64,000 nucleotides of DNA from Eucommia ulmoides (Eukaryota; Streptophyta; Magnoliopsida; Garryales; Eucommiaceae). Within the stretch, counting starts at the first letter, position 1. Every line of letters begins with the position of its first letter. Where the stretch lies: positions 434,001 to 498,000 of the forward strand of contig JAENRU010000483.1 in assembly GCA_016647705.1 (NCBI GenBank). Direction: 5' to 3'. The notes below the pieces were generated by a model, which worked only from the letters and a program-made list of their open reading frames with translations, was not told where the DNA came from and searched no databases. Shown here one piece after another: positions 10,479 to 22,693 of this stretch. Both the position numbers and the translations under genes were made by a program.

Positions 10479-13400
10479 ATGGCGGGTGCATCCAACAGCG
10501 ATCCAATATCCCATAATCAAGGTAGGGGTAAACAGTTTCAATGTAATTTGCGTAGCTTCTGTGATTTAATGGGAAAAAACCGAAGGAAGTTTCGTCCTGC
10601 CCATATTGATGTGATGTCGTCCACTCTGCTTTGGCCTTTATTTAAGGCATTCGTTGATGGCAATGTCGTGGTCCAACAATGAACTAAAAGTGACCAGGAC
10701 ATCTTTGCGCTGTTGAAGTATTATAATCGGTAAAAATTGTTACTTTTCATATCGAAAAAATTATGTTGCAATGATATTTACTGTCTTACTATAATTTTCT
10801 GAATATTTTTTTATTGTCTTGTGTATTGGGCAGAGGTAGGAAAGCTTTTGTGTTTGGCGGCAAGAGTATTTCTTTGAGTGCGAGAGATATATCATTATTC
10901 TTTGGAATAAAAAATGGGACCAAAGTAATTGAACATACGTATGCGAAGAAGATTATGAGTCCGTTTGTTCGACGACGTTTTGTTGGAGTAGACCAAGTCT
11001 CAATGAGAATGATATTACAGACGATCGACACGATTATTAATCAGAACGATCACGATGACGTTGAGGATGTCGTAAGGTTGATGTGTTTGTATGCTTTTGT
11101 GACTTGCTTTTTTGCAACTACTGGTACAAATATCGGATGGTCGTTTGTGTAAATGGTAGAGGACTTGCATGCAATGTCTGAATACGCATGGGCTGATGCT
11201 ATTGCGAAGGGGGTAAATGATTCTATCCTTAATAACATTGACAAACCTTATGCGATTCGTGGCTGCATCATCGCTATATTGGTAAGTTGTTTATAGGTGC
11301 AATGACAAATGTTGTATATATTCTTGTTTGTTGATATAATAATTTTTTCTAATTTCTATATGTTATTACTCTTAGTATATGTTTTGCGAGCGTTCAACCT
11401 TGTTAGATCCAGACTACAATCACCAAGCTATGCTAGTTGGCGTTGATGTCAGTTGGATCGGCATTCCTCGATTTACCCGTTGGAATTTGTCTTCTTTAAA
11501 GAACGTGTTGCATGGGGTGAATGATCTCAATGAAAATCAGGTTAGTGCCAATAGTATCTTTGAAATATTATATGTATGTCATTAAATGGCTGGTTGTATA
11601 ATTTATAAGAATTTTACTGCATTGCAAAAGTTACGTGTATTGTGTCATTTATAAGAATGTTACTGCATATTGACTATTAATGGTATTCCACCATGCGCCA
11701 GATCATGTTTTTAGGGGGTGTTTATATGACTGAATGACAACGGTTTTGTTAACCTCCTCTTTTCAAAATTGAACTTTCATTACCAAATCTAAAAAAAAAA
11801 ACCATAACAATAAGATAAAAGCTTGAAAAACAAGAGCAAATAATGGTTGGTTATTATTTGTATCATAAATATTGTAAGAAATGTTACTGCATTGAAAAAC
11901 TAGAGAACCATGTCATATGACAATGATGGAACTTGGCTACCTGTTGTTTCATCTGCTGCTATACATAACAACCATTAATTTCAGTGACAGCAAATAAGCC
12001 CCAAAGCTACCGAAACCACAACCAATATCTAGTACAGACGGAACCTATAATTAACAGTTAGTATAAAGATCTAAAAGCACTAAATGGTTCAGTTTACTGC
12101 ATTCAATTGCCGCAACTGACAGTATTAGCTAACATATAATACTACCAATGTTTGAGACAAGAAGACTAATTCGGTATAAACCTACAAATGTTTTATAAAA
12201 TTGTTAATTTAAGTTGCGTGTTCTACCGTTTTCAGATAATCTTTGACGATCTGGTGCCATCATCTATGGAAGAGTTGTATGTATTCGGGGCCCAACCAAC
12301 GGCAACATCAGCTGGCTTACCTCCCTCCGAGCAACAACCCCCGGACGAGCTCACTGAAATCAAGAAGCAATTGGAGTGTTTGTTGAATCAAAATATTGAG
12401 CTGGTTGCGGAGAATGTCCATCTTCGATCTGAGCTGAAAACTCGTGACGAGTTGATAACATCGTTGATGAAACAATTAAATGATTTGGCGGAATGGACGA
12501 CCATCATTGATGCGGAACAAATACGCAAAAAAAAATCCGTTGCCGATTTAGCTTCATCTCCAAGTATGAAAACTCTTGAACATGCCGAACTGCAAACTTC
12601 TATGGTAAGGGAGATTAAACGGCAAAAAAGAAAACCCGCACGAAAGTCAGATTACGTGTATGAGAGGGTTAAAAAGCGAAGTAAAAAGGAGTGTGTTCAG
12701 GTAGTGATTGATGTGGATGAGATCCCGTTGATACATCGAATGACTAGAAGGAAACTCAAAAAACTTCCAAACAAAAAACGAAGTGCGGTGGCCAAATTAC
12801 TAGACGAAAGTGATTGGGATAAAATAAAATCCATACATGAAACACATGATGATGCGTATGTATTCGTTATATTTACTTCGAATCAATTTGTACTTTTTTC
12901 TTAAATTCTCTATTCACTTTATTGATTTAATTTTTCGCTCTTCAGTGACCTAGCATGGATTGGATTGGATGCCTTTCTTGGCGTCCGTTTTGGCGACATT
13001 ATCGATCTCCTAAAAGGAGAACAATTATCTAGTAGGGTAAGAAAATATACTGGATGTCATGTATTTTAATGAACACATAAACTTGATTTTTTTTGGCCTC
13101 GTTCTTTTGTAGGTGATAGATACGTTTGCCGAGATAATACACCATCGCCAAATAGAAATTTTTAATGGGAGTTCAAATGTTGATGCTCCCCACAGAGTGT
13201 TTGTTATGCCTAGTCTTTCTTGGGTAACTTCCTTTTTCCACGGTGTTTGATTATGGTATATTTTGGTGCATTTGTATTTCTAGTCTTTTAATGCATATTA
13301 AATTTTGTGCTGATTTTGATGATAGACTTACATTAAAGAGAATAGAGAGACAATCATTCGGGAACAAATGGATAAACAATTCAATATTGGTGTTGCTGGG

Positions 13401-14091
13401 AAATACGAGACGATAATGTTCCCAATAAACACTCCTGGGAGGAAATCTGCACCGTCGCATTGGACATTACTTGCTTTCGAGATGGAGCATGGGACTTTGA
13501 ATCACTACAACTCACTATATAGTCTTAATTCACATGATCCGCATTTCGAGAGCACCAAACTTATAGTAATGTTTTAGATATTTTACGAATTAATTGATTA
13601 TGAGTTTACAATAATAATCTTACATGCCAAATGCACTCTCGTACATTAATTTAGTGTTATTATTTGTTTAAATTTAATTGGTGATATCATTGTTTGCAAA
13701 ATATAGGTGGATTATATTAACAGCTATTTCACTCGGTATGCGACTTCGTTGAGCGCTTCTACACAAGAACGATCGATAACTTTGGAGCCTGTTTATGACA
13801 CGCCTCAGCAAAGGGTTGATCGGTAAGTGTGGATTTTGATTTGAATTAGGTTTGTAAAAATATGCGATATTTATAATAGAAATTTGTATGGGTTTTTTTT
13901 TTGCCAGACCTGACTGTGGAGTAATTGTTACCTATATAATGAGGCAGTTTGTCCTTGGGCAACGAGCAAACGTCAAGCGTGAATGCAAAACTAGAATAGC
14001 AACGGTGGAAAAGGCGGATCTTATCAAGGACATAATAAATGACAAACATGGTTGTTGGGTTTTTGATTCATGTTATGCGCAGAGCAGTTGA
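10479..14091 (+). pseudogene. Nine-exon Ulp1 (C48) protease-like gene of a Mutator-like element
   Basis: Exons inferred from GT/AG signals and frame continuity: 10479-10729, 10834-11281, 11376-11540, 12236-12855, 12946-13036, 13113-13223, 13326-13565, 13707-13822, 13908-14091. Together they give 742 codons in one frame, with two internal stops only: TGA 10680-10682 and TAA 11150-11152. The N-terminal half (exons 1-3, with FVFGGKSISLSARDI) resembles the plant-specific domain preceding Ulp1 in such elements. Exon 4 has a coiled-coil stretch (ELTEIKKQLECLLNQNIELV) and basic clusters. The C-terminal cysteine protease core has His in SHWTLLAFEME (exon 7), YNSL where Asp or Asn is expected, and Cys in PDCGVIV (exon 9). 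The family cleaves SUMO-like modifiers; the role in transposition is unknown. The start is the first ATG after an acceptor-like AG at 10475-10476. Confidence 0.82.
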
Positions 14092-14210
14092 GCGTGTTGG
14101 GTTCGTGTACAATTTTTATTTATTTTTTATATTATTTTGATTAAATCCCCTACTTGTTTCTACACTTGTTTGACGTTTGACTTTTTTATGATGGATGTGG
14201 TTCATAACTA

Positions 14211-14783
14211 ATCTCAATGCATGTGTGTATCTCTTGTTTCGTAATCAAGTTCGTGTTTTAGTGTTTTAGTAGACAAAAAAATGACGTAAAAAGAGAGTTA
14301 TTCCGTTTGTGAATCTTCTAGTGGCACCTCTGTCAAAATTGACTACGTAAGGTGGAAAATTGGCCCTGGCCAAAGTTGGCAACAGATTGTTGTTGCCGCT
14401 GTTGAACAACGAGTCCCCGAAAACATACAAAGTCGGCGCAAGTGGCGGAGGAGCGGCGCCAGAGTTCATCATCAACGGAGAACAAACCAAGATTTTAATG
14501 ATCATGAAGAAGAAACCAACGTAAGATTAATCATCTCTCTTATGCTTTTTGACAAACCCAGAAAAAAAAAAAGTTGAAGGATTGGCGATGAGTGTGATGA
14601 GCTAGAGAGAGAAAATAAAAGAGTATGAAATGATGGGTGTGATGAAAATGCACGTAGCTTATAATTATCGTGAAGGACGTCAACTTTTGATCACAACTGT
14701 CTGAATTTTTTTGTCTCCATTTTCAGATTTTTTGTTTCATCTCAATGCGTGTGTGTATCTCTGGTTTCGTAATCAAGTTTGTG
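14211..14783. repeat. 45-bp direct repeats flanking the captured GDSL segment
   Basis: 14211-14255 and 14739-14783 match at all but about three positions (both contain GTGTGTATCTC and TTTCGTAATCAAGTT). The DNA between them is the GDSL-lipase 5' end, so the repeats bracket the captured segment. Confidence 0.8.
14266..14738 (-). pseudogene. Captured GDSL esterase/lipase 5' end (upstream region, signal peptide, block I)
   Basis: The frame 14505-14266 gives a hydrophobic N-terminus, then LYVFGDSLFNSGNNNLLPTL, the GDSL family block I with its nucleophile Ser, then YVVNFDRGATRRFTNG. It then runs into unrelated sequence where the plant gene would continue. Upstream, 14,506-14,738 looks like a plant 5' UTR and promoter (CT-rich leader, TTTTATTTTCTCTCTC tract). 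Family members are secreted esterases; this piece lacks blocks II-V and cannot be an enzyme. Position between two Mutator genes and inside direct repeats indicates transposon capture. Confidence 0.8.
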
Positions 14784-15490
14784 CATAAAATGTCTAAGAC
14801 GAATAATGTTATCGGACACAATTGTTTGTTCTATTAAAACTTACTGTGAGCTAATTATTCCGGTGCAATAAAAAGTATTGTAAATTAATAGTTGCAGTAA
14901 TTGTGTCTGTTGACAATAGTTTTCAACCAGGGGAGGGGGCTCAGGTTAGTTGGTAATAATTCAGATGATAAATCAGGTTGGTTGGTAATAATTCAAATGA
15001 GAAATGTATTGATCTTTTTAGAAATACGCATGGACCTAAATTTTTGTGTGTTAATTATTTCGCTACAATAAAAATTATTGTGAAGTCATATAAATATTGT
15101 ACTCCTTGGATACACATCTAGCTACCGGATCTTTCGGAATTTGAGTTGAATTAAAAATTACTGTGTATTAATTATTCCACTACAATAATATATTACTATG
15201 AAGTAATATTCATCTATTACTCCTTGTTTTTTATTTGCTTAATAAATCACTGTATCCGCCGAATAAATCGTGTCTTTTAATCATTTAATTCATCTTCATC
15301 AAAATATTACGTAATTTGGCACAAAAATATAAACAAAACATAAAATTAGCATACACAACTATAAAAAATGAAAACCAATTGATAAAACGATTCTAGTTAT
15401 GAAAACATCCATACGATTGTTGAATTTTTTTAAAAATAAATAGAAACTGTTGCTCTAAAAGATAATGAAAGTCTAATAAATGATGTCATT

Positions 15491-17539
15491 TCATATGGGT
15501 TCTTTGCATGTTTTCCTATTGTGTCCTTTCCCACCGCAACGACTGCACTTCAATGTTTCTTTCTTGAATTCTCCCTTTGATGGGATCCTCGTTTTCTTCG
15601 GTCGTCCCCTAGGTCGTTTGGTAACTGGTGGTAGTATTACAATATATTCTTGTTTCGTCTCTTTCTTCCCCGCAGTTGGCACAACAAAAATTCCATCCTC
15701 GTAACTTAAACGGTAAAAGGACATGTGGAAGTAATTCTCTACATATGAGTTCAAATCTCCATCGGTCTTTGTAATAGCAGCGCAAGCGTGCGCACACGGT
15801 ATCCCGTTGTCCCTCCAATCGAAACAAGAACACGTCTGTTTATTTAGGTCCACGAGTACAGAAGGGTCCGATTGAACCTCAAAAACTCCATTCACAGATT
15901 CACGCACCACCCATGTCCTGTATTCTTCCAATCTTTTTAGCATTTGTTTCTTGATTATCTCACACAGAATATTGTTCACCCCCAAAGCCATGTTACGTCG
16001 TTTTGTCCGTTGTTCCATTAAGTCAAAACGAATTTGATTGACAACTTTGTGAATTGGCAGGTGTCTAGCTTCAGCAATCCATCCATTGAATGACTCTGCG
16101 GTGTTGGATGTCAATTCACCTTATCTTCGCCCTTTGAAGAACGCATTTGTCCAATTCTCTCTAGGCAAATCATCAACCCAATCAGAAATATACTTGGATC
16201 CCTCTGTTTTTAGATCTGCCAATAGTGTGTAAAAGTCGAACTCCGTTTTTGTTTTGTAACACTCACGTAACAACCACAACAACCATTGTTTTACCACTGG
16301 TAAACGAGCTCCAATTTTTTCCTTCAAATTCATTGTTAAGTGGTTCAAACAAAATGAATAGTATGCATCTGGGAATACCTTTTTCACAGCTTTTATTAAC
16401 CCAGCATGTCGATCAGATACGAATGTCATTACTCGTTCCGGTGGTATAACATTAACTAGTTGTTTTAGAAACCATTCCCAGTGGACTTCCGTTTCTGAGT
16501 CAACGATTCCAAAATCTAGTGGATATATACCTATCAGAAAATGACAAAAAGTCTAATTAGTCAATATGAAATATTTAATGTCCACCCAATATTATTACTA
16601 AATTAACAGTAATAATTGTTTTTACGCTGTATAAAAAGAATATTACATCGTATAGAACAACGACAAATTGATTAGCACGTCAAAAAACAACTAGATTTTT
16701 TACCCCCGCTTATCGTTATTCCCGTCTTTGCCGGTCGCGCCAAGCAACGTGCCTTTATACTTTGCTTTCAGAAACGTTCCGTCGAGAAATAATAGAGGTC
16801 GTACATATTTAAACCCTGCTATGCTAGCACCGAATGAAACAAAAAGTCGGTTAAAACAACCAGTACTCATATCATATTCAATTTCAAAACAGGTTCCCGG
16901 GTTTGTCTCCATGCACACTTCTTTGTACCATCTCAACTCGTCGTATCCACTACGATAATCGCCAAAAACATCTTCTCTAGCCTTTTCAACCCCCCACCAT
17001 GCATGGTGATAACTTATGTCCAACCCATAGCTATTTTTAAATTCTTTGACGACGCCAATAGGGCGTTTTAGTGGTTGAACCTTTAGCGTGTTTTTTATAC
17101 AATTCGACACAATTTTGGAATTAATTCTACCATTTTGCCTGGTTCTAACTGCAGCACCACAAGTATGAATATTGTTTATTTTCTTGATGTAAAAAAATTC
17201 ATTCTTACTATCGATGCTCGCACGTACGAACCATTCACATCCTCGCTCAATCTTATATGGGCAATATGCTACAACACGAGATGGTTCGTTCTTATGGTAA
17301 TCAAATTTGAATCCAATTTCAATGGAATACTTTATCAAACAATCCCTAAAATCATTAGCCCCACCCTTAAAAACTTGCCCTACCTCACGAATTAAATACC
17401 TCCAATCAGTAGATATTGTTGTCGACTTATTTGGGTGGTACGGTATCAATAGATTTTCATCTTCGTCACTCCCTGTATTTTCGTTGTAGTAATCATTATT
17501 AGTTCTAGTTGCATCTCCAATACTCTCTCCAACATGCAT
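15491..17539 (-). pseudogene. MURA-type transposase of a Mutator-like element
   Basis: Exon 1 (17539 to about 16704) carries the Mutator DNA-binding region (residues about 55-130, with C93, C101, H125, C127 as probable zinc ligands) and catalytic Asp253 in LFLDGTFLKAKYKG. After an intron of about 173 bp (16703-16531), exon 2 has FVSDRHAGL (second Asp, about 16414), SNTAESFNGW (catalytic Glu, about 16096), a SWIM zinc finger (C-x-C...C-x-H, CSCFDWRDNGIPCAHA, about 15820), an AT-hook RPRGRPKK and a C-terminal CCHC knuckle. One in-frame TAA at 16121-16123 splits exon 2. Joining the visible GT and AG sites shifts the frame by one base, so either the junction differs or a small indel exists. It would bind element ends and catalyse DDE transposition. 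Confidence 0.88.
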
Positions 17540-17654
17540 CTCGCCTGTTCAAACAATTTTAGATGTACACTCAAACATGAAAGGTTGTAGACATAATATT
17601 TAGCTATGAAACGGTTGCTCAACATTTCGTGTTTTACAATAAAAAAATCAACTA

Positions 17655-17960
17655 ATTGTAACTGTATATTAATATTCAGCCCAATTATAACTGTACATCA
17701 AATATTGAACTAATTATTACTATATAGTAATGTTCAATCCAATTATAACTGTATAGTTATATTTATCGCAATTATAACTGTACATCAATATTCAATCCCT
17801 TCTAATTGTATATTAATGTACAGTTATAATTGCGGTATTGTAATATTTAACTCAATTATAACTGTACATCGATATTCAACCAATTATAACTGTATAGAAA
17901 TATTCAATCCACATATAGCTGTATAGTAATATTCAACAAAGTAATTATGTGCAAAATCAA
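17655..17960. repeat. Subterminal repeats of the Mutator-like element
   Basis: About nine diverged copies of an approximately 31-bp unit built on AATTATAACTGTA plus AATATTCAACC, mostly direct with one inverted around 17,815-17,840, lying just upstream of the transposase start. Related ATTATT..ACAATAA..TATT motifs appear at 14.85-15.2 kb. They could be transposase binding sites. Confidence 0.7.
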
Positions 17961-18574
17961 GAATTGACCTCCAGTAATATTCAACAATGTATAACTTCGA
18001 GTGTTGCTATCAATTCTGAAGAACTTTTGAGGAACAAATTCTGCAGTGAACTCTTACATTAGCTGTTTCTCTCTCTATAAATGCAAGACTCACTACTCTC
18101 TCTCTAGAATTACACAATTAAAATGCAACTTTCTGATCTAATTCCGTTTGCAGAATCAATTCCGCTACCGATAGCTATATCTTGGCCGAAGAACTTAGTT
18201 AAATATTATGATAATCAAGCTCCACAAACTAACAAAATATTGCAACTAAATTACTCTCAATGATTCTAGTTTATTCTAAAAATAGGGGAAACCTATATAG
18301 ACATTGTCAAATCTATATGGACTAATAATGAAGAAGATGGTATTCATGATTTCAAAAAAATAATCCAACTAGTAGCAAAATCAAAAATCGAGAAATGGTC
18401 TTTGTTTTATGTTCCTAATTTTTGAAAATTCGAAACAACTCTTGAAACATGGAAGGTGAATAAAAAACGAAACCTGTAACTCGTGTTTCTGCTCAACCAC
18501 GCCCGCCGTTCAATCTGTTGCCGTCGCCACCGAAATCGCTGCCGTCGCCGAAGTTGCTGCCGTCGTCGCCGAAG

Positions 18575-18618
18575 TTGTAGGGGTCCCATCACCCTTCATT
18601 AAAATGTGACCCCTACAA
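18575..18618. repeat. Perfect 11-bp inverted repeat
   Basis: TTGTAGGGGTC (18575-18585) and GACCCCTACAA (18608-18618) enclose 22 bp. It lies between the Mutator element and duplication copy A. It may be a minimal fold-back element or a junction remnant. Confidence 0.6.
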
Positions 18619-18960
18619 GTGATTGTTTTATATCTTGGGAGTTTTGAAAAAGTTTCCCTAAAAATTAAGTGACTAAAATAAGATATATTAGAACTAGCCC
18701 CATTTTTAAGAAATTAATTCACATGGACTATAAGACCATGAAAAACTTTGGCAAAACACTATTTGTCAAAAAACATAGAAAAACATCCATTAATTAAACA
18801 TATATATGTGTGTGCGCGCGCGCGCATGATTGTTTCTCTTCTCTTTTACTCTATTTAGTTTCACCACAACCACTGGACAGAGCCAACCAAATTCCACACC
18901 CGCATTGATCCATCCCTTGAGTAGTTTTGTCTGCCACCGCACACCTATCTACATCTCCCG

Positions 18961-18974
18961 TCTCTCTCTCTCTC

Positions 18975-19011
<37 letters not shown>
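18961..19011. repeat. CT/TA microsatellite
   Basis: (TC)n then (TA)n, about 50 bp. Smaller TG/CG (18,810-18,826), CT (20,417-20,436) and TA (20,500-20,521) runs are nearby. They generate spurious YIYIYIY ORFs. Confidence 0.95.
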
Positions 19012-19016
<5 letters not shown>

Positions 19017-20575
19017 GTTTTGGTGTGGTTCGGTCACCGCTCCATGTTGCCTCTGCTAGTATTCGAGATTTTTGGCATATCTTCAATTTCTTCCAAACAG
19101 TCCATGAGTTGTGCTAATGCATCGACATCGGTACTATGTCTTCTCCATTTAAAGCACACTGTCATGGGCTCACATTCTCACAGTGGCATTAGCTCGTGTG
19201 GTGCCCAACGTGTTTGTTGCGTGGGGGTAAGACTGTTGACGGCCTTGTCAACACGCAGTCCGTGACAACACTCTCATTCAACAAGGACTCATTTAACTTC
19301 AAAAAATGGAATTTTCACCAAGTTAATTTTTCAAAAAAAATAAAAATTAAAAATTTCCAATTGGATATCCCTTTTGAAAATTTCAAGGCTAATTCAGTGA
19401 ATTGGGTTTCAAATTTTTAATTTAGAAACATAGGAGTCAAAATGAAATTTACAAAAAATTTGGTTTTGGGTTCAACTAGCCTAATTGGAAGCATATTTTT
19501 TTTAAAAAAATAAGTTTTAAGGATAGTCAATTGAATATTGAAGAATTAATTTATAAAAATACTTGAAACCAAAATATTTTGAAGGAATTCAATTTGACCC
19601 CAAGTTTGGTCATTTTCAAAATTTTGAGACAATTGGCAATAATTTGTTATTTTATTCACTTGTTAGTGGATCCAATCAAATATTGGTAACCCAATCTTAT
19701 TTGGTGGCACAAATTTAAAGAAAATTAAATTAAACCAAAAATAAAATAAAAAATGGAAGAGCTCAATTGAGAAAAAAAAAAATCGAAAAAAATATATAGT
19801 TGAAAAAAAAAATGGAAGAGCTCATTGCGGACTTTTTGATGGCGAGGTTGTTTCCTAGTTTAGCTAATTCTTCCTATATTTTCTTTATTATATTTCGGTG
19901 CATACTGTGTAATAGAAGTACAAGCCATGCTAATGTATGTATAATTAACGTCTTTATTGTCGATTGAACATATATTAAAGAAGTAGATCATATCAAATAT
20001 TTTTTGATGTACATGTTTTAAACACAATTCGATACATGAGATTCGACAAGAGATTAGAATAGTTATAGAAATGATTATTCTATTCTATTCATATATTTAG
20101 TATATTGGATTAAATTTCATTCTTATTACCAAAAATTTGCTAAAATGTGGGATTAACCAATAATCCCAAGATAAATTCTATTTCTTCGTTGACCAAATAA
20201 TACAATCAATACCAAATACTGGAATGAGAATGAAATTTAAATAAATTTTTATTTTATTCCTTAAAAATTTAGTTAAATAACTATTTTCTCCTTTGAATTT
20301 CTAATAAATATTTCTCTTTTTTTTTTTTTTTTACACTTTCCTCCCCTTCTTTTGTTCTCCCTAAACCATTTTTTCCAACTAGATTTTGACGTTGGATCCA
20401 ACTGGTGGTGCCAGACTCTCTCTCTCTCTCTCTCCCCCGTCGTCCCCACGCCTTGTCCACTGCCTCCCTCTACTCATTTTTTTTGTTCTCTCTCTCTCTT
20501 ATATATATATATATATATATACCTCTTATCTAGAACTTCATTTAGTTTATGTTCATGTATTCTCTATTTAAAAAA

Positions 20576-22693
20576 GGGCTAATTATACTTTACGCTCCTA
20601 TAGTTTGACCCATTTGCACTTTACTCCCCTGTGATTCAAACGTCACCGCTTACCCCTCCTGTGGTCTTAGGCCTAAGTGCAAAACTAACATTTTCTGTCA
20701 AACTTGAATGTGGTTAGACCTGTTTTTTGCATTTTTTCTTCCAAAATTCATTTTCGTTGTTCCCATTTTACCCACATATTTCTCTATATAAATGGACTTC
20801 TCACTGATTTTTTTGCACCAAACCTACAATAATTCACATTTATTACACCATAATAATTTTTAATTTATTATTTATTTTCAAGACTTCAATCATTATTATA
20901 TCAATTTTTTTTATTTAAAATTAATCTTATTAATTTCATTTGATTATTCAAATATCACATTTTTTTATTCAAATATTTATTGATTTTCATGCCTTTTAAT
21001 TAATATCACTTATTTATTAAAAATATATTTTTAGCACTGAATGCATTTGTAAATAAAGTCAATGGTCAATTTATTGAATCCGAATACAAGGATAATTAAA
21101 TAAGAATTCTAGCGATTAATTCAAAATTAAAACATAAATTGAGAGGTGATAATATAACTTATTTTCATACCCAGAGCACTTAATTTAGAGTTACAGTTAT
21201 TCTTCCTTGAAATATTTTTAAATTATAATTGAATTTAATTTCAATTGAATTCAAGTAAAAATATTTTCAATTGAAATTAAATTCAATTTCATTTAAAAAT
21301 ATTTCATTTCAAATTATTTCAATTGAATTTTTAAAAATATTTTGAAATCAGAAACCTGACACATTTGTTGTTAACATTTCAAAATCGTTTCAAATTGACC
21401 CCTCAGTCGGGTTCCATTAGTAAAATTTGCGAAAATTGGATAGAAACAGTCACATGGCAAGCACGTGATTATTTGTCTAAGGGTACATGCATCATTTCAT
21501 TTTTATTAATTTAATGAGACCTATTTGCATATTTTATTAAAGTTAAGGGGTAGAAATATTTTTTTCCTTTAATTTTTTTTTTCAGATGGTCTTCTTTTTT
21601 CTCTGCACCACCGCCCCCAAACTCCACCACTCCACCACCGTCTCAGAGCAACCGTCGTAGCCGTTTTCGCCGAAGGTGAAGAAGACAAATATGGTAACAA
21701 ATCTGGAATACAAATAGGACCCTCTCAAATTGAAACACAAATCTGGAAACAAATTTTGAAGCCTATGCAGGATCCAAAATATAAACCTGAACACAACAAA
21801 GGGTAGGAACCAAAAACATTGGCTGTACTCAGCATCCAAGATTCATTAAAGAAATTAAAAAAAAATAAAAATAAAAATAAAAAAATACAAAGCATTCTCG
21901 CCACTGCCAAATACAAACAACGTTTGAAGAAATAAAAAAATAAGTTCAAACAAATCCAAGAACAAATTCGAAATCGAAATCAATTTCAAACCCTATTTTG
22001 ATTTCGATTTCAAAATCAAAATCGAAACCCAAATTGAAGTAGAAATTGAAAATCTATTTTGATTTCAAAATCGAAATTGATTTTGTTTTTTAAATCGAAC
22101 ATGGTGTTTGATTTCAATTTCGAAAATGAAATCGATATCGAAATTACTCAAAGATCGGCGAATAATGAAGAAGAAGACGACGAAATCGACGACGAAGAAG
22201 CAGATGAAGCAGACGACGAAATCGATGACTAAGAAGCCTAATTCTGAGAAATCGTCGCGGTCATCATCCACGCTCTCTGTCGAACAAATTGAACAAGATC
22301 AACATCGAGGGCCATCGTCAACGACGAAGAAGCCTAATTCTGAGATCTATGTTCAGATCGGCGGCAAGGGCCGTCGTCGTCGTGACGGCTCAGAGGAGCG
22401 TCAGCGCTAGATCGAAAAGGGAGCGAGAGCGAGATAGAGAGAGGGTAAAGAGCCGGCGGATGTAAGCTCTCAATGGAAGAGAGCTGGAAGTAATTTAGGG
22501 TTAATTACACTTTATACTCCAATAATTGTGAATAATTATAGAAGGGCAAAATCGACATTTCATGTTTTCCGTCAACGGAGTTAGCGTTTTATTTAGGTCC
22601 ACAAATCACAGGGGGGTAAGTGGTGACATTTAAACCATAAAGAGGTAAAGTGAAAATGAGCCAAACCACAGGGGGATAAAGTATAATTAACCC
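20576..22693. mobile_element. Non-autonomous TIR element, Mutator-like
   Basis: 2118 bp, with inverted ends of about 125-130 bp: GGGCTAATTATACTTTA at 20576 and its complement ending at 22693. The paralogous site in copy B (about 35,110) is empty and continuous, which proves insertion. Flanks are AT-rich TTTAAA so a 9-bp target duplication is plausible but not clean. Inside: AT-rich filler, GAATTTCAATT repeats, and a Lys-rich frame at 22108-22410 with no known domain. The right 196 bp (22,498-22,693) itself begins GGGTTAATTACACTTTA and ends with the complement, so the right terminus is a fold-back unit. Confidence 0.85.

Larger units (their letters stand above)
9000..18050. mobile_element. Mutator-like element with Ulp1-like and MURA genes (Kaonashi type)
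   Basis: Convergent gene pair: Ulp1-protease-like (plus, 10,479-14,091) and MURA transposase (minus, 17,539-15,491). This is the arrangement known in plant MULEs that carry a ULP1-like second gene. Both ends are transcription-start-like and contain CGCCGTC-type trinucleotide runs (9215-9420, and 18,500-18,575 beyond the drawn end). I could not find long terminal inverted repeats; members of this group often lack them. Both limits are approximate. A GDSL-lipase 5' end lies between the two genes. Both main genes carry premature stops, so the copy is dead or depends on helpers. Confidence 0.75.

Noticed and set aside
8900..18640. Long terminal inverted repeats for the Ulp1 Mutator-like element
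   Set aside because: Compared 8.6-9.0 kb with the complement of 18.2-18.65 kb by eye and saw no match beyond short AT-rich words.
18830..19265. Two overlapping ORFs with YIYIY stretches
   Set aside because: Generated by CT and TA microsatellites in a non-coding duplicated tract; the copy B equivalent is not open in the same way.
22108..22410. Lys/Thr-rich ORF inside the 2.1-kb TIR element
   Set aside because: Low-complexity AAG/GAC repeats, no domain, no coding context.
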